64,000 nt of DNA. It comes from an uncultured Bacteroidales bacterium (GTDB taxonomy: Bacteria; Bacteroidota; Bacteroidia; Bacteroidales; Paludibacteraceae). The position numbers and the translations under genes were made by a program. Below are positions 25,594 to 32,344 of this stretch, piece by piece. Positions within the stretch are counted from its first letter, which is position 1, and each line of letters starts with the position of its first letter. The DNA lies in contig ONMV01000004.1 of NCBI GenBank assembly GCA_900319005.1, positions 1 through 64,000 on the forward strand. The letters run 5' to 3'. The notes beneath the pieces are model-generated. The model made no database searches. It saw only the letters and a program-made list of their open reading frames with translations, and was not told the DNA's origin.

Positions 25594-26475
25594 TCAAAAA
25601 TGTTTTGTTTCTTTTCCTACAATCGAGGAAAGTAAGTTGTTAGCCAAGCGGCTTGCTCCGAAACGGAAACTCTCGTTATTTAGCCATTCCTTACCTAAGA
25701 TCTCTTTGACCAGCGTGAAGTGTTGTACCGCCTCTTCGGTCGTAGAAACGCCTCCTGCAGGCTTGTAACCCATCTTAACGCCGGTCTTCTCCTGCCATGC
25801 CTTGATGGCGTTGCACATCACAAACGTCGCTTCCGGAGTCGCGTTTACTGCAATTTTTCCGGTCGAGGTCTTGATGAAATCGCAACCTGCTGCCATCGAG
25901 AGGATGGATGCTTTCCAGATGTTCTCTGCGCTCTTCAACAAACCCGTCTCCAAAATCACTTTCAGGTGCTTGTCACCGCACACGGCTTTCAACTCGCTGA
26001 TCTCGTCGAAGCACTCCTGGTAGTTGCCCTCCAGAAACTTACCCACACTCAGCACGATATCTATCTCCGTCGCTCCGGCTTTGATAGCCATCGCCGTCTC
26101 TGCTACTTTCACCTCAAGGAAGGTCTGAGATGCAGGAAAACCGCCGCTCACACAGGCAATATTGAACTTCGGATCCTTCAATGCCGCGCGTACATATTCT
26201 GCCATCGCTGGATAAACGCAGATAGCTGCTACGTTAGGAATACCCGGGAATTTCTCTTCGAATGTATTCACAGCGTTAGCCATGAACTCCACTTTCTCGA
26301 TGGTATCATCGGCAGAAAGGGTGGTGTAATCAATCTGATGGAGGCACTCTTTCCAAACCTCCACATTATTGTTCTCAGCAAAATGGGCTGCTTCGATTTC
26401 TGCTACTTGAGCTTTCACTTGCTCATCGGTAAACGGGCAGGGGTACTGCGCGAATAATTCTTCAAACTTATTCAT
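25594..26475 (-). CDS. deoC: Deoxyribose-phosphate aldolase
   Basis: DeoC splits 2-deoxyribose-5-phosphate into acetaldehyde and glyceraldehyde-3-phosphate in deoxynucleoside catabolism. The Schiff-base lysine is in DFIKTSTGKIAVNATPEA, and the other conserved motifs are EIDIVLSVGKFLEG, LKVILETGLL and GYKPAGGVST. The ATG at 26475 (MNKFEELF) is preferred over one four codons earlier. The length of 293 residues is the long, gamma-proteobacterial-like form. No other deo genes are adjacent; the neighbours are psd and the Nfn fusion. Confidence 0.94.
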   Translation of the reverse strand: MNKFEELFAQYPCPFTDEQVKAQVAEIEAAHFAENNNVEVWKECLHQIDYTTLSADDTIEKVEFMANAVNTFEEKFPGIPNVAAICVYPAMAEYVRAALKDPKFNIACVSGGFPASQTFLEVKVAETAMAIKAGATEIDIVLSVGKFLEGNYQECFDEISELKAVCGDKHLKVILETGLLKSAENIWKASILSMAAGCDFIKTSTGKIAVNATPEATFVMCNAIKAWQEKTGVKMGYKPAGGVSTTEEAVQHFTLVKEILGKEWLNNESFRFGASRLANNLLSSIVGKETKHF

Positions 26476-26514
26476 GTTATCTAACAATTTAACGTTTTTA
26501 TGAAATAAAAACCA

Positions 26515-26538
26515 TTTTAACTTTTTAACTCTTTAACG
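26515..26538. repeat. Short 8-bp repeat (gttaaaga) at the psd stop codon
   Basis: On the minus strand gttaaaga, gttaaaaa and gttaaaat follow one another. They encode the last residues of Psd (VKELKS) and supply its TAA stop. Confidence 0.6.
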
Positions 26539-27209
26539 TCGTCTGCAAGACGACCAATTATCGTTTCATTCCCGCGAACGGCTTCGCCGACGTCAACGAA
26601 CATCTCCGTGTTCAGAGGAAGGTACATATCCACGCGCGAACCCAACTTAATGAATCCTAAATGCGTGTTTCGATGTGCCTGATGACCCGGCTTGGCGTAA
26701 GTGACGATCCGTCGGGCCATCGCTCCGGCTATCTGACGAAGAGCAATCTGCACTTTGTTCGGCGTCTCGATAACCACCAGACTGCGCTCGTTCTCCGTAC
26801 TCGATTTGGGCAACCAAGCACCCATATGACGACCTTTCTGATGCTCCGATACCAGCACGGTTCCCTCAATCGGGTACCAGTTTGCATGTACGTTAAAGGG
26901 GGACATGAAGATGGATACTTGAAGCTTCTTCTCGTGGAAATACTCGTTCTCCTCCGTCGGCTCGATTACGACCACACGACCGTCTGCCGGCGCAATGATG
27001 AAGTTCGGATCATCAATCTTCAACACGCGTACAGGGTTACGGAAAAAATAGGTCACAAACACAAGTAACATGGCTGTGAGAATCAACGTAATGGCAAACA
27101 CCCAATGGGGCTGCACAAATAAATAAATAGGTACGTTGATGATGAATAGAAGCAGCGCGGTTCCGCAAATCAAACCGCGTCCTTCTCTGTGAATCTTTGG
27201 TGTTTTCAT
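26517..27209 (-). CDS. psd: Phosphatidylserine decarboxylase (short, archaeal-type)
   Basis: Psd makes phosphatidylethanolamine from phosphatidylserine. Two membrane helices are at the N-terminus (GTALLLFIINVPIYLFV and a second one). The conserved ADGRVV, MSPFNVHANWYPIEG and KPGHQAHRNTHLGFIKLGSRVD motifs follow. The Gly-Ser in KLGSRVD is the self-cleavage site that yields the pyruvoyl group. The length of 230 residues fits the short form. pssA, often next to psd in this phylum, is not present; the upstream neighbour is an SRPBCC protein behind a repeat-filled spacer. Confidence 0.92.
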   Translation of the reverse strand: MKTPKIHREGRGLICGTALLLFIINVPIYLFVQPHWVFAITLILTAMLLVFVTYFFRNPVRVLKIDDPNFIIAPADGRVVVIEPTEENEYFHEKKLQVSIFMSPFNVHANWYPIEGTVLVSEHQKGRHMGAWLPKSSTENERSLVVIETPNKVQIALRQIAGAMARRIVTYAKPGHQAHRNTHLGFIKLGSRVDMYLPLNTEMFVDVGEAVRGNETIIGRLADDVKELKS

Positions 27210-27221
27210 ATTTTATAAATG

Positions 27222-27356
27222 TTATTGACGATTTAACGATTTACGATTTAACGATTTATTGACGATTGAGTTTAATTTACGATTGAAAGCGGACATTGGT
27301 CAATAATTTTAATTCGTCAATCAATCGTACCTCGTCAATCGTCCAATCGTCAATCT
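27222..27356. repeat. Spacer-filling inverted heptad element (family B), copy 2
   Basis: The same arrangement as at 25447: acgattt/ttgacga words from just before the psd start to the stop of the SRPBCC gene. The identical 37-bp core is at 27318-27354, 2 bp from that stop codon. Confidence 0.9.
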
Positions 27357-27788
27357 CTATTGCCACATCGCGTAAGGAAATTGAGCTAACATATCGGCAG
27401 CTTGATCCAAACCCGTCTGTAATTTCTTTTCCACCATGAACTTGAACATGAATGGAATATCGGCTTTGACGGTCAGTTTGATGCGTGTGTCTGTGGGACT
27501 CACTTCTTTGAGTTGGATCCAGAAATTGCCTTCCATCGGAATGCCTTCCAAACCGAACTTGATGGTGTCGTTCTCGATGCGGTCCACAATCGCGATGGTT
27601 ATTTTCTGGGCTAAGCCATCTACCTTGAGTTTCACGCGGTCGGGTTCGATGAACATCTCCTGAATCTTGTCTTGAGGAATCAGATCCCGTACGCGTTCAA
27701 GGCTCCGCATGTCGCTTAGCACCCGATAGATCTGCTGCGCTGAGCAAGGCGCAGAACTGATTTTGCTCTCGTATTTACTTTGACTCAT
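27357..27788 (-). CDS. SRPBCC/START-like small-molecule binding protein
   Basis: This 143-residue protein has the layout of the SRPBCC (polyketide cyclase-like) fold: an N-terminal strand and helix (YESKISSAPCSAQQIYRVLS, then MRSLERV), a curved sheet (VDGLAQKITIAIVDRIEND, FWIQLKEVSPTDTRIKLTVK) and a long C-terminal helix (FMVEKKLQTGLDQAADMLAQ). Such proteins bind hydrophobic ligands. The ligand is unknown. The spacers on both sides are filled with repeats (27222-27356 and 27810-27885). Confidence 0.75.
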   Translation of the reverse strand: MSQSKYESKISSAPCSAQQIYRVLSDMRSLERVRDLIPQDKIQEMFIEPDRVKLKVDGLAQKITIAIVDRIENDTIKFGLEGIPMEGNFWIQLKEVSPTDTRIKLTVKADIPFMFKFMVEKKLQTGLDQAADMLAQFPYAMWQ

Positions 27789-27809
27789 ATCAATCCATCA
27801 ATTTATTTA

Positions 27810-27885
27810 TGTACGATTTAACGACCTTCGTCCTTAGACACCTTCGTAAATCCTTCGTACATGGTACATTTGTCCTTCGTACATT
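27810..27885. repeat. Repeat family D filling a spacer
   Basis: cgtccttagac, ccttcgta and cgtacat words, the same as those inside ribD, fill the spacer between two minus-strand genes. A family F word (attccatcatt) follows at about 27895. Confidence 0.65.
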
Positions 27886-27901
27886 TTAAAATATCATTCC
27901 A

Positions 27902-28468
27902 TCATTCAATTCTCTTCCGGTATTTCTTTATCTCCAGCGAGGTCTTGCCGATTCGTTTCTCCAACTCATTGATATCGTGGATAATAATCTGCAAATGTTG
28001 TGCACGCTCCAATGCAGCGCGAATTCCTGCATTCCTCGCTCCGTTCTTCCCTCCGTGCGTCAACTCGTACACCTGCTCATCCGTCAACCGTTTCCCTTCT
28101 CGGTAGGCGACAACCTCTTTTCCGTCGTCCCTCACCATGATCCGTAGATCATAAATAGGTGTTTTCAATTTGGTTTGATCAATGACGTAGTAACCGCGGT
28201 CTTGATATTTCTCGTTTTTCTCGTATTTGAACAGGGCAATCAGAGAATCGGCTTGCGGCAGGAGGGAATCCAATTGATGCTGGTAAAAATCGAGCGAGCG
28301 TTGTTGCTCCGCTAACGCAGTGGAGTCCTTCCGATGCTTCTCGGCGTGGTACTCCTCTATTTTGGAGACTCTATGGTACTCCCAATTGATCACGCCAAAT
28401 GTGAGCCCGAATAGCGCAATCAATCCGGGAATCAACCATTCTTTCTTTATTTTTTCAAAGAACCACAT
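27902..28468 (-). CDS. Membrane-anchored coiled-coil protein of unknown function
   Basis: One N-terminal membrane helix (LIPGLIALFGLTFGVINWEY) is followed by a charged coiled coil (YHAEKHRKDSTALAEQQRSL) and a small globular part (YYVIDQTKLKTPIYDLRIMV). A second helical stretch rich in Arg, Lys and Glu ends the protein. I do not recognise a family. It is 3 bp from the YqaE-like gene upstream and probably shares its promoter. The stop lies at the edge of repeat words. Confidence 0.6.
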   Translation of the reverse strand: MWFFEKIKKEWLIPGLIALFGLTFGVINWEYHRVSKIEEYHAEKHRKDSTALAEQQRSLDFYQHQLDSLLPQADSLIALFKYEKNEKYQDRGYYVIDQTKLKTPIYDLRIMVRDDGKEVVAYREGKRLTDEQVYELTHGGKNGARNAGIRAALERAQHLQIIIHDINELEKRIGKTSLEIKKYRKRIE

Positions 28469-28471
28469 CGT

Positions 28472-28633
28472 CTATTGATTCTCATTCTTATTAAGGATGA
28501 TCAACGCGGCAATAACGCCCGGAACCCAACCCAACAGAGTCAGGATAAACACAATGGTAAACGACCCGCAACCACGGTCCACTACCGCCAAAGGCGGAAA
28601 GATGAGTGCCAATAAAACTTGCAAACAAGTCAT
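28472..28633 (-). CDS. YqaE/Pmp3-family small membrane protein
   Basis: The 53-residue protein is typical of the Pmp3/YqaE family: two membrane helices with the motif LALIFPPLAVVDRGCGSFTI and VFILTLLGWVPGVIAALIIL. These proteins are linked to membrane potential and salt stress in other organisms. The start at 28633 fits the promoter at 28664-28695 and the family length; a longer frame upstream is not coding. Confidence 0.85.
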   Translation of the reverse strand: MTCLQVLLALIFPPLAVVDRGCGSFTIVFILTLLGWVPGVIAALIILNKNENQ

Positions 28634-28663
28634 ATGTTTTCTTCTTAAAATCCTTATCGGCTG

Positions 28664-28695
28664 CAAAGGTACTACAAATTTTGCATATATGCAAG
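28664..28695 (-). promoter_or_regulatory. Bacteroidota-type promoter for the YqaE-like gene
   Basis: On the minus strand a CTTG box (28692-28695), 20 bp, TACCTTTG (28664-28671). The leader is about 25 nt. Confidence 0.7.
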
Positions 28696-28788
28696 CGTTC
28701 GGGCATTTTTTTGCCGAATAGAATGAAATTCTATCTATTTTATGCAAAAATAGGGCGGTCATGCTTGCATGAAACTCTCTATTTTTAC

Positions 28789-29070
28789 ATAAAATAGGAG
28801 GCCGTCAGGCTCGGCAAAAAAATCCCCGCCCTTGCCCATATATCCCGCACAATGCGAACGTACTTTCGGTGGGCCCCTACTAATTATAGTAGGGAGGACC
28901 GAAGGTACTACAAATAAAATAGGAGACCTTAGTCTCTTTTCTCAAAAAAAATCCCCGCTCTTGCTCATATATCCGGCAAAATGCGAACGTACTTTCGGCG
29001 GGAACCCACCATTAAGGTGGGAGGGCCGAAGGTACAACAAATAAAAAAGTTACTACAAATAAAATAGGAG
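28789..29070. repeat. Two tandem ~125-140 bp units with covarying hairpins, plus a partial third
   Basis: Unit 1 (28789-28911) and unit 2 (28914-29056) both begin ataaaatagga, contain tccccgc-cttgc-catatatcc and aatgcgaacgtac, and end in a long hairpin. A third start is at 29059. The outer stem is ttcggt/accgaa in unit 1 and ttcggc/gccgaa in unit 2; the inner stem is ccctacta/tagtaggg against cccacc/ggtggg. Both changes keep pairing. No protein is encoded here. Confidence 0.85.
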
Positions 29071-29191
29071 GCTGTGAAAAAATACAACATTTCCTCCCTT
29101 CTTTTCTTCCCTATAAGATGAGACCAGAAAATAGTACATCCGTAATCGGAAACGATAAAAAAGCCTAAAAATCCATTTCTAAACGATATTA

Positions 29192-29237
29192 AAGTGGGAT
29201 ATTAGTGGGTGATTAGTGGGTTATTAGTGGGTCGTTA
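29192..29237. repeat. Four 11-bp tandem repeats (agtgggtnatt)
   Basis: The units agtgggatatt, agtgggtgatt, agtgggttatt and agtgggtcgtt lie head to tail, about 125 bp upstream of the M13 peptidase promoter. The period is close to one DNA turn, as in iterated protein-binding sites. The rest of 29070-29360 shows a small hairpin (tggcagaatgcca) and nothing else recognisable. Confidence 0.75.
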
Positions 29238-29360
29238 GGCATACGTGAAGCTGAGATGGAAGGGAGATCACCTCTGGCAGAATGCCATCTTTTTGTAAAG
29301 AAATATACATCATTTTACACCGCAAAAATCGTGCCAAAATAACAAAAAAATATGCAACTA

Positions 29361-29392
29361 TTTGCATATGTCAAAAAAAAGCAGTACCTTTG
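29361..29392 (+). promoter_or_regulatory. Bacteroidota-type promoter for the M13 peptidase gene
   Basis: TTTG (29361-29364), 20 bp, TACCTTTG (29385-29392), with a leader of about 20 nt. Confidence 0.75.
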
Positions 29393-29419
29393 CAGCCCGA
29401 ATGAAGAATTAACACAATA

Positions 29420-31438
29420 ATGAAAAAAATTATTTTTACTTTAGCAGCGATGACGCTTATGACTACGGCTTGTACGAACAAGCAACAAACAACCGGTATT
29501 CCTCTGGAAAACTTGGACACCACCGCAGTGCCGCAGAATGATTTCTATCAGTATGCTTGCGGAGGGTGGATGGCAAACAACCCCTTAACGCCCGAATACA
29601 GCCGTTTCGGCTCCTTTGACAAACTCGCGCTCAATAACTTGGAGCAGGTCAACGGACTCATTCAAGAGCTCGCTCAGGAGAAGCACCAAACAGGCTCGGT
29701 AGCGCAGAAAATAGGAGATATGTACAACCTCGCGATGGACACCGCACGCCGCGATCAGGAGGGGATAGCTCCCGTGCAAAAGACCTTGGATGAGATAGCC
29801 GCTATCACCTCTCGTGAGCAACTCTCCGTAGCACTCGGCAAAGCCATGGATTACAGCCTCTGGGCACTCTATGTCGAGGCGGACGCAATGAACAGCTCGA
29901 TGAATATCCTCAACGAGTGTCAGGCTGGTTTCGCCTTGGGCGAGAAAGAGTATTACCTCGATACCGACGAGCAGACTACCGCTATCCGTAACGCCTATGT
30001 AGCGTACGTGGAGAAATTGTTCGGGCTCTTCGGATTTGACGATGCAGCGCAGAGAGCGCAAACCGTCCTCCGTATGGAGACACGCCTCGCAACGGCGGCA
30101 TATAACAACGTCGAATTGCGCGATCCCGTGCGTAATTATAATAAGATGAGTATCGACGAACTGCAAAACCTCGTGCCCCAACTCGATTGGAAAGCGTATT
30201 TCCAGGCAATGGAGATAGCGCCGGATAGCCTGTCGGTCGGACAGATCCCGCATTTGCAGGAAGCCGGACGTATGTTGGCGGACGAACCCCTCGAAGACCT
30301 CAAGACCCTCTTTACTTGGCAGGTCATCGATGGAGCTGCTTCGTATCTCACTACCGAGATCTACAATGCCAGCTTTGATTTCTACGGACGTGTCCTCTCC
30401 GGAAAAGAAGAACCTTCGCCGCTCTGGAAACGTGCCGTCGGTGTGGTCAACGGTACGCTCGGAGAGGCAGTCGGACAGATGTACGTAGCGAAATACTTCC
30501 CGGAGGAGAACAAAGCGCGTATGTTAGCCCTCGTCAAGAACCTCCAGAAAGCGCTCGGTATCCGTATCTCTAACCTCACTTGGATGAGCGATGAGACCAA
30601 AGCCAAAGCGCTTGAGAAACTGAACGCCATCACCATCAAGATCGGCTATCCCGACACATGGCGCGACTATACGAAACTCGAGGTGAACCCCGCTGAGACG
30701 TACTATGCGAACCTCCAGCGGGCCGCTAAGTTCGAGCAGGATTATAGCATGAGTTATCTCGGCAAACCGGTGGACAAAACCAAATGGTACATGACCCCGC
30801 AGACCGTCAACGCGTACTATAACCCATCCTCCAACGAGATATGTTTCCCTGCCGGTATTCTCCAATACCCCTTCTTCGACATGAGTGCCGACGATGCCTT
30901 CAATTACGGCGCTATCGGTGTGGTTATCGGACATGAGATGACCCACGGATTCGATGATCAGGGATGCCAGTTCGACAAGGACGGTAACATGGTCAACTGG
31001 TGGACGGCTGAGGACAAAGCTGCTTTCGACGCTCGCACGAAAGTGATGGAAGAGGCGTTCAATAAGATCGAAGTGGCGCCCGGCGTACACGCTAACGGTG
31101 CTTTTACACTCGGAGAGAACATCGCCGACCATGGTGGCTTGCAAGTTAGCTATCTCGCTTTCACCCTCAATGAGGAATCCAAAGCGGAGAAAGATCGTCT
31201 CCGGACACGTGACGGCTTCACGCCCGCACAGCGTTTCTTCCTCGCTTATGCGAACGTGTGGGCAGGAAACATCCGTCCGGAGGAGATCCTCAACCGCACG
31301 AAATCCGATCCTCACTCACTCGGTCGTTGGCGTGTGAACGGCGCTCTGCCCCAGATTGGCGCGTGGTACGACGCATGGAACGTGACCGAAGAGAGCCCGC
31401 TCTATGTAGCGCCGGAGAACAGAGTGTCCATTTGGTAA
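29420..31438 (+). CDS. M13 family metallopeptidase (PepO/neprilysin-like) lipoprotein
   Basis: This is a zinc endopeptidase of the neprilysin family acting in the envelope on peptides. The N-terminus is a lipoprotein signal (TLAAMTLMTTAC). The start of the M13 domain is typical (NDFYQYACGGWM). The zinc site HEMTH with GFDDQG and the second motif ENIADHGGLQVSY are intact. The C-terminal substrate-binding segment (WRVNGALPQIGAWYDAWN) is present. The length of 672 residues is normal. A barrel-protein gene follows 10 bp later, in the same probable operon. Confidence 0.93.
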   Translation: MKKIIFTLAAMTLMTTACTNKQQTTGIPLENLDTTAVPQNDFYQYACGGWMANNPLTPEYSRFGSFDKLALNNLEQVNGLIQELAQEKHQTGSVAQKIGDMYNLAMDTARRDQEGIAPVQKTLDEIAAITSREQLSVALGKAMDYSLWALYVEADAMNSSMNILNECQAGFALGEKEYYLDTDEQTTAIRNAYVAYVEKLFGLFGFDDAAQRAQTVLRMETRLATAAYNNVELRDPVRNYNKMSIDELQNLVPQLDWKAYFQAMEIAPDSLSVGQIPHLQEAGRMLADEPLEDLKTLFTWQVIDGAASYLTTEIYNASFDFYGRVLSGKEEPSPLWKRAVGVVNGTLGEAVGQMYVAKYFPEENKARMLALVKNLQKALGIRISNLTWMSDETKAKALEKLNAITIKIGYPDTWRDYTKLEVNPAETYYANLQRAAKFEQDYSMSYLGKPVDKTKWYMTPQTVNAYYNPSSNEICFPAGILQYPFFDMSADDAFNYGAIGVVIGHEMTHGFDDQGCQFDKDGNMVNWWTAEDKAAFDARTKVMEEAFNKIEVAPGVHANGAFTLGENIADHGGLQVSYLAFTLNEESKAEKDRLRTRDGFTPAQRFFLAYANVWAGNIRPEEILNRTKSDPHSLGRWRVNGALPQIGAWYDAWNVTEESPLYVAPENRVSIW

Positions 31439-31448
31439 TTGACAAAGA

Positions 31449-32207
31449 ATGAAAAAGATCCTAATACTATCTGTCTTCTGTCTTCTGTGTGCGGTACTCT
31501 ACGCAGATGATGTACGCAAACCCGACTACCTCCTCGCGGATAACTCCTTCTTCGACCCAACGAAGAAAAAGGCGGCGGAGGCATATCATTTCGGGATGGA
31601 ATACCGTCTCGAGTTGGCGTATATCCAGAAAAACCAGCGTTCGAATGGTACTTACCCGGGCATGTACCTGAATGGTGCACGCCTCGGGGCTACCTTCACG
31701 TTCCTCCTCCCCATCCATTTCAGCCTGCAGACAGGTCTCTTCTATTCCTTCTCGTACGGACGTCATGCGCAGCATTGGCCTTCCTTGGCGGAGGAGCCAC
31801 AAGTGGAGTATATACAGCATCGTGTGATGGAGCACCAACTCACTATACCCCTGCGCATGTATTATACGGTACCTTTGTGGAAGAAACTCAACCTCTTCTT
31901 CTTTACCGGTCCACAACTCCATATAGGTCTCGCGGCGAAGGATCGCCTCACTACGTTCCTCACAGAACCCACCCGCGCGTGGTTAATAGAACAAGGAGTT
32001 CCTGTTGAACCCTATGACCGTATGTCCGCTGAGCAATGCCGCGCGAACATCCAATGGGGGGGCGGAGCAGGTATCGAATGGGATCGTTTCCGCTTCCAAG
32101 GGGGATATGATTTCGGACTCAATAACCAAATCAAGAAAACAACCGACATCCATCGCTTCATGTCTGAATGGGAATGGCATTTAGGCTTAGCGGTTCGGCT
32201 TAATTAA
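31449..32207 (+). CDS. Outer-membrane beta-barrel protein
   Basis: A signal peptide (ILILSVFCLLCAVLYAD) is followed by an 8-10 stranded barrel pattern (GARLGATFTFLLPIHFSLQTG, LTIPLRMYYTVP, FFFTGPQLHIGLAA, GGAGIEWDRFRFQGGYDFGL) ending in a terminal strand (HLGLAVRLN). This is the PorT/OMP_b-brl_2 type of Bacteroidota. It starts 10 bp after the M13 peptidase. The function is unknown. Four heptads (32213-32240) follow the stop. Confidence 0.75.
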   Translation: MKKILILSVFCLLCAVLYADDVRKPDYLLADNSFFDPTKKKAAEAYHFGMEYRLELAYIQKNQRSNGTYPGMYLNGARLGATFTFLLPIHFSLQTGLFYSFSYGRHAQHWPSLAEEPQVEYIQHRVMEHQLTIPLRMYYTVPLWKKLNLFFFTGPQLHIGLAAKDRLTTFLTEPTRAWLIEQGVPVEPYDRMSAEQCRANIQWGGGAGIEWDRFRFQGGYDFGLNNQIKKTTDIHRFMSEWEWHLGLAVRLN

Positions 32208-32212
32208 AAATA

Positions 32213-32240
32213 ATAAATCATAAATTATAAATCATAAATT
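32213..32240. repeat. Four exact 7-bp units (ataaatc/ataaatt) after a gene end
   Basis: ataaatc and ataaatt alternate twice, exactly 28 bp, between the barrel gene stop and the TPP riboswitch. Confidence 0.85.
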
Positions 32241-32247
32241 AATTACC

Positions 32248-32340
32248 AATCGGGGTGCTTTTGCTGAGATTACACCCGTAGCACAACGGAGTTGATCGTG
32301 CCTTGTGCTGAGAACTTGGGCAGGTAATGCTGCCAAAGGA
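32248..32340 (+). promoter_or_regulatory. TPP riboswitch (THI element)
   Basis: The conserved parts are present in order: the 5' GGGGTGC, the CTGAGA-TTACACCC core of helix P2/P3, a variable hairpin, then GAACTTGGGCAGGTAATGCTGCC and the closing AAAGGAA. It binds thiamine pyrophosphate. It ends a few bases before the ATG at 32345, so it probably controls translation initiation of the receptor by masking the start region. Confidence 0.95.
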
Positions 32341-32344
32341 AATT

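Noticed and set aside
28789..29070. Hairpin units considered as integron attC sites
   Set aside because: The conserved attC core (GTTRRRY with its complement) is not present at the stem ends, and there are no cassette genes or integrase.
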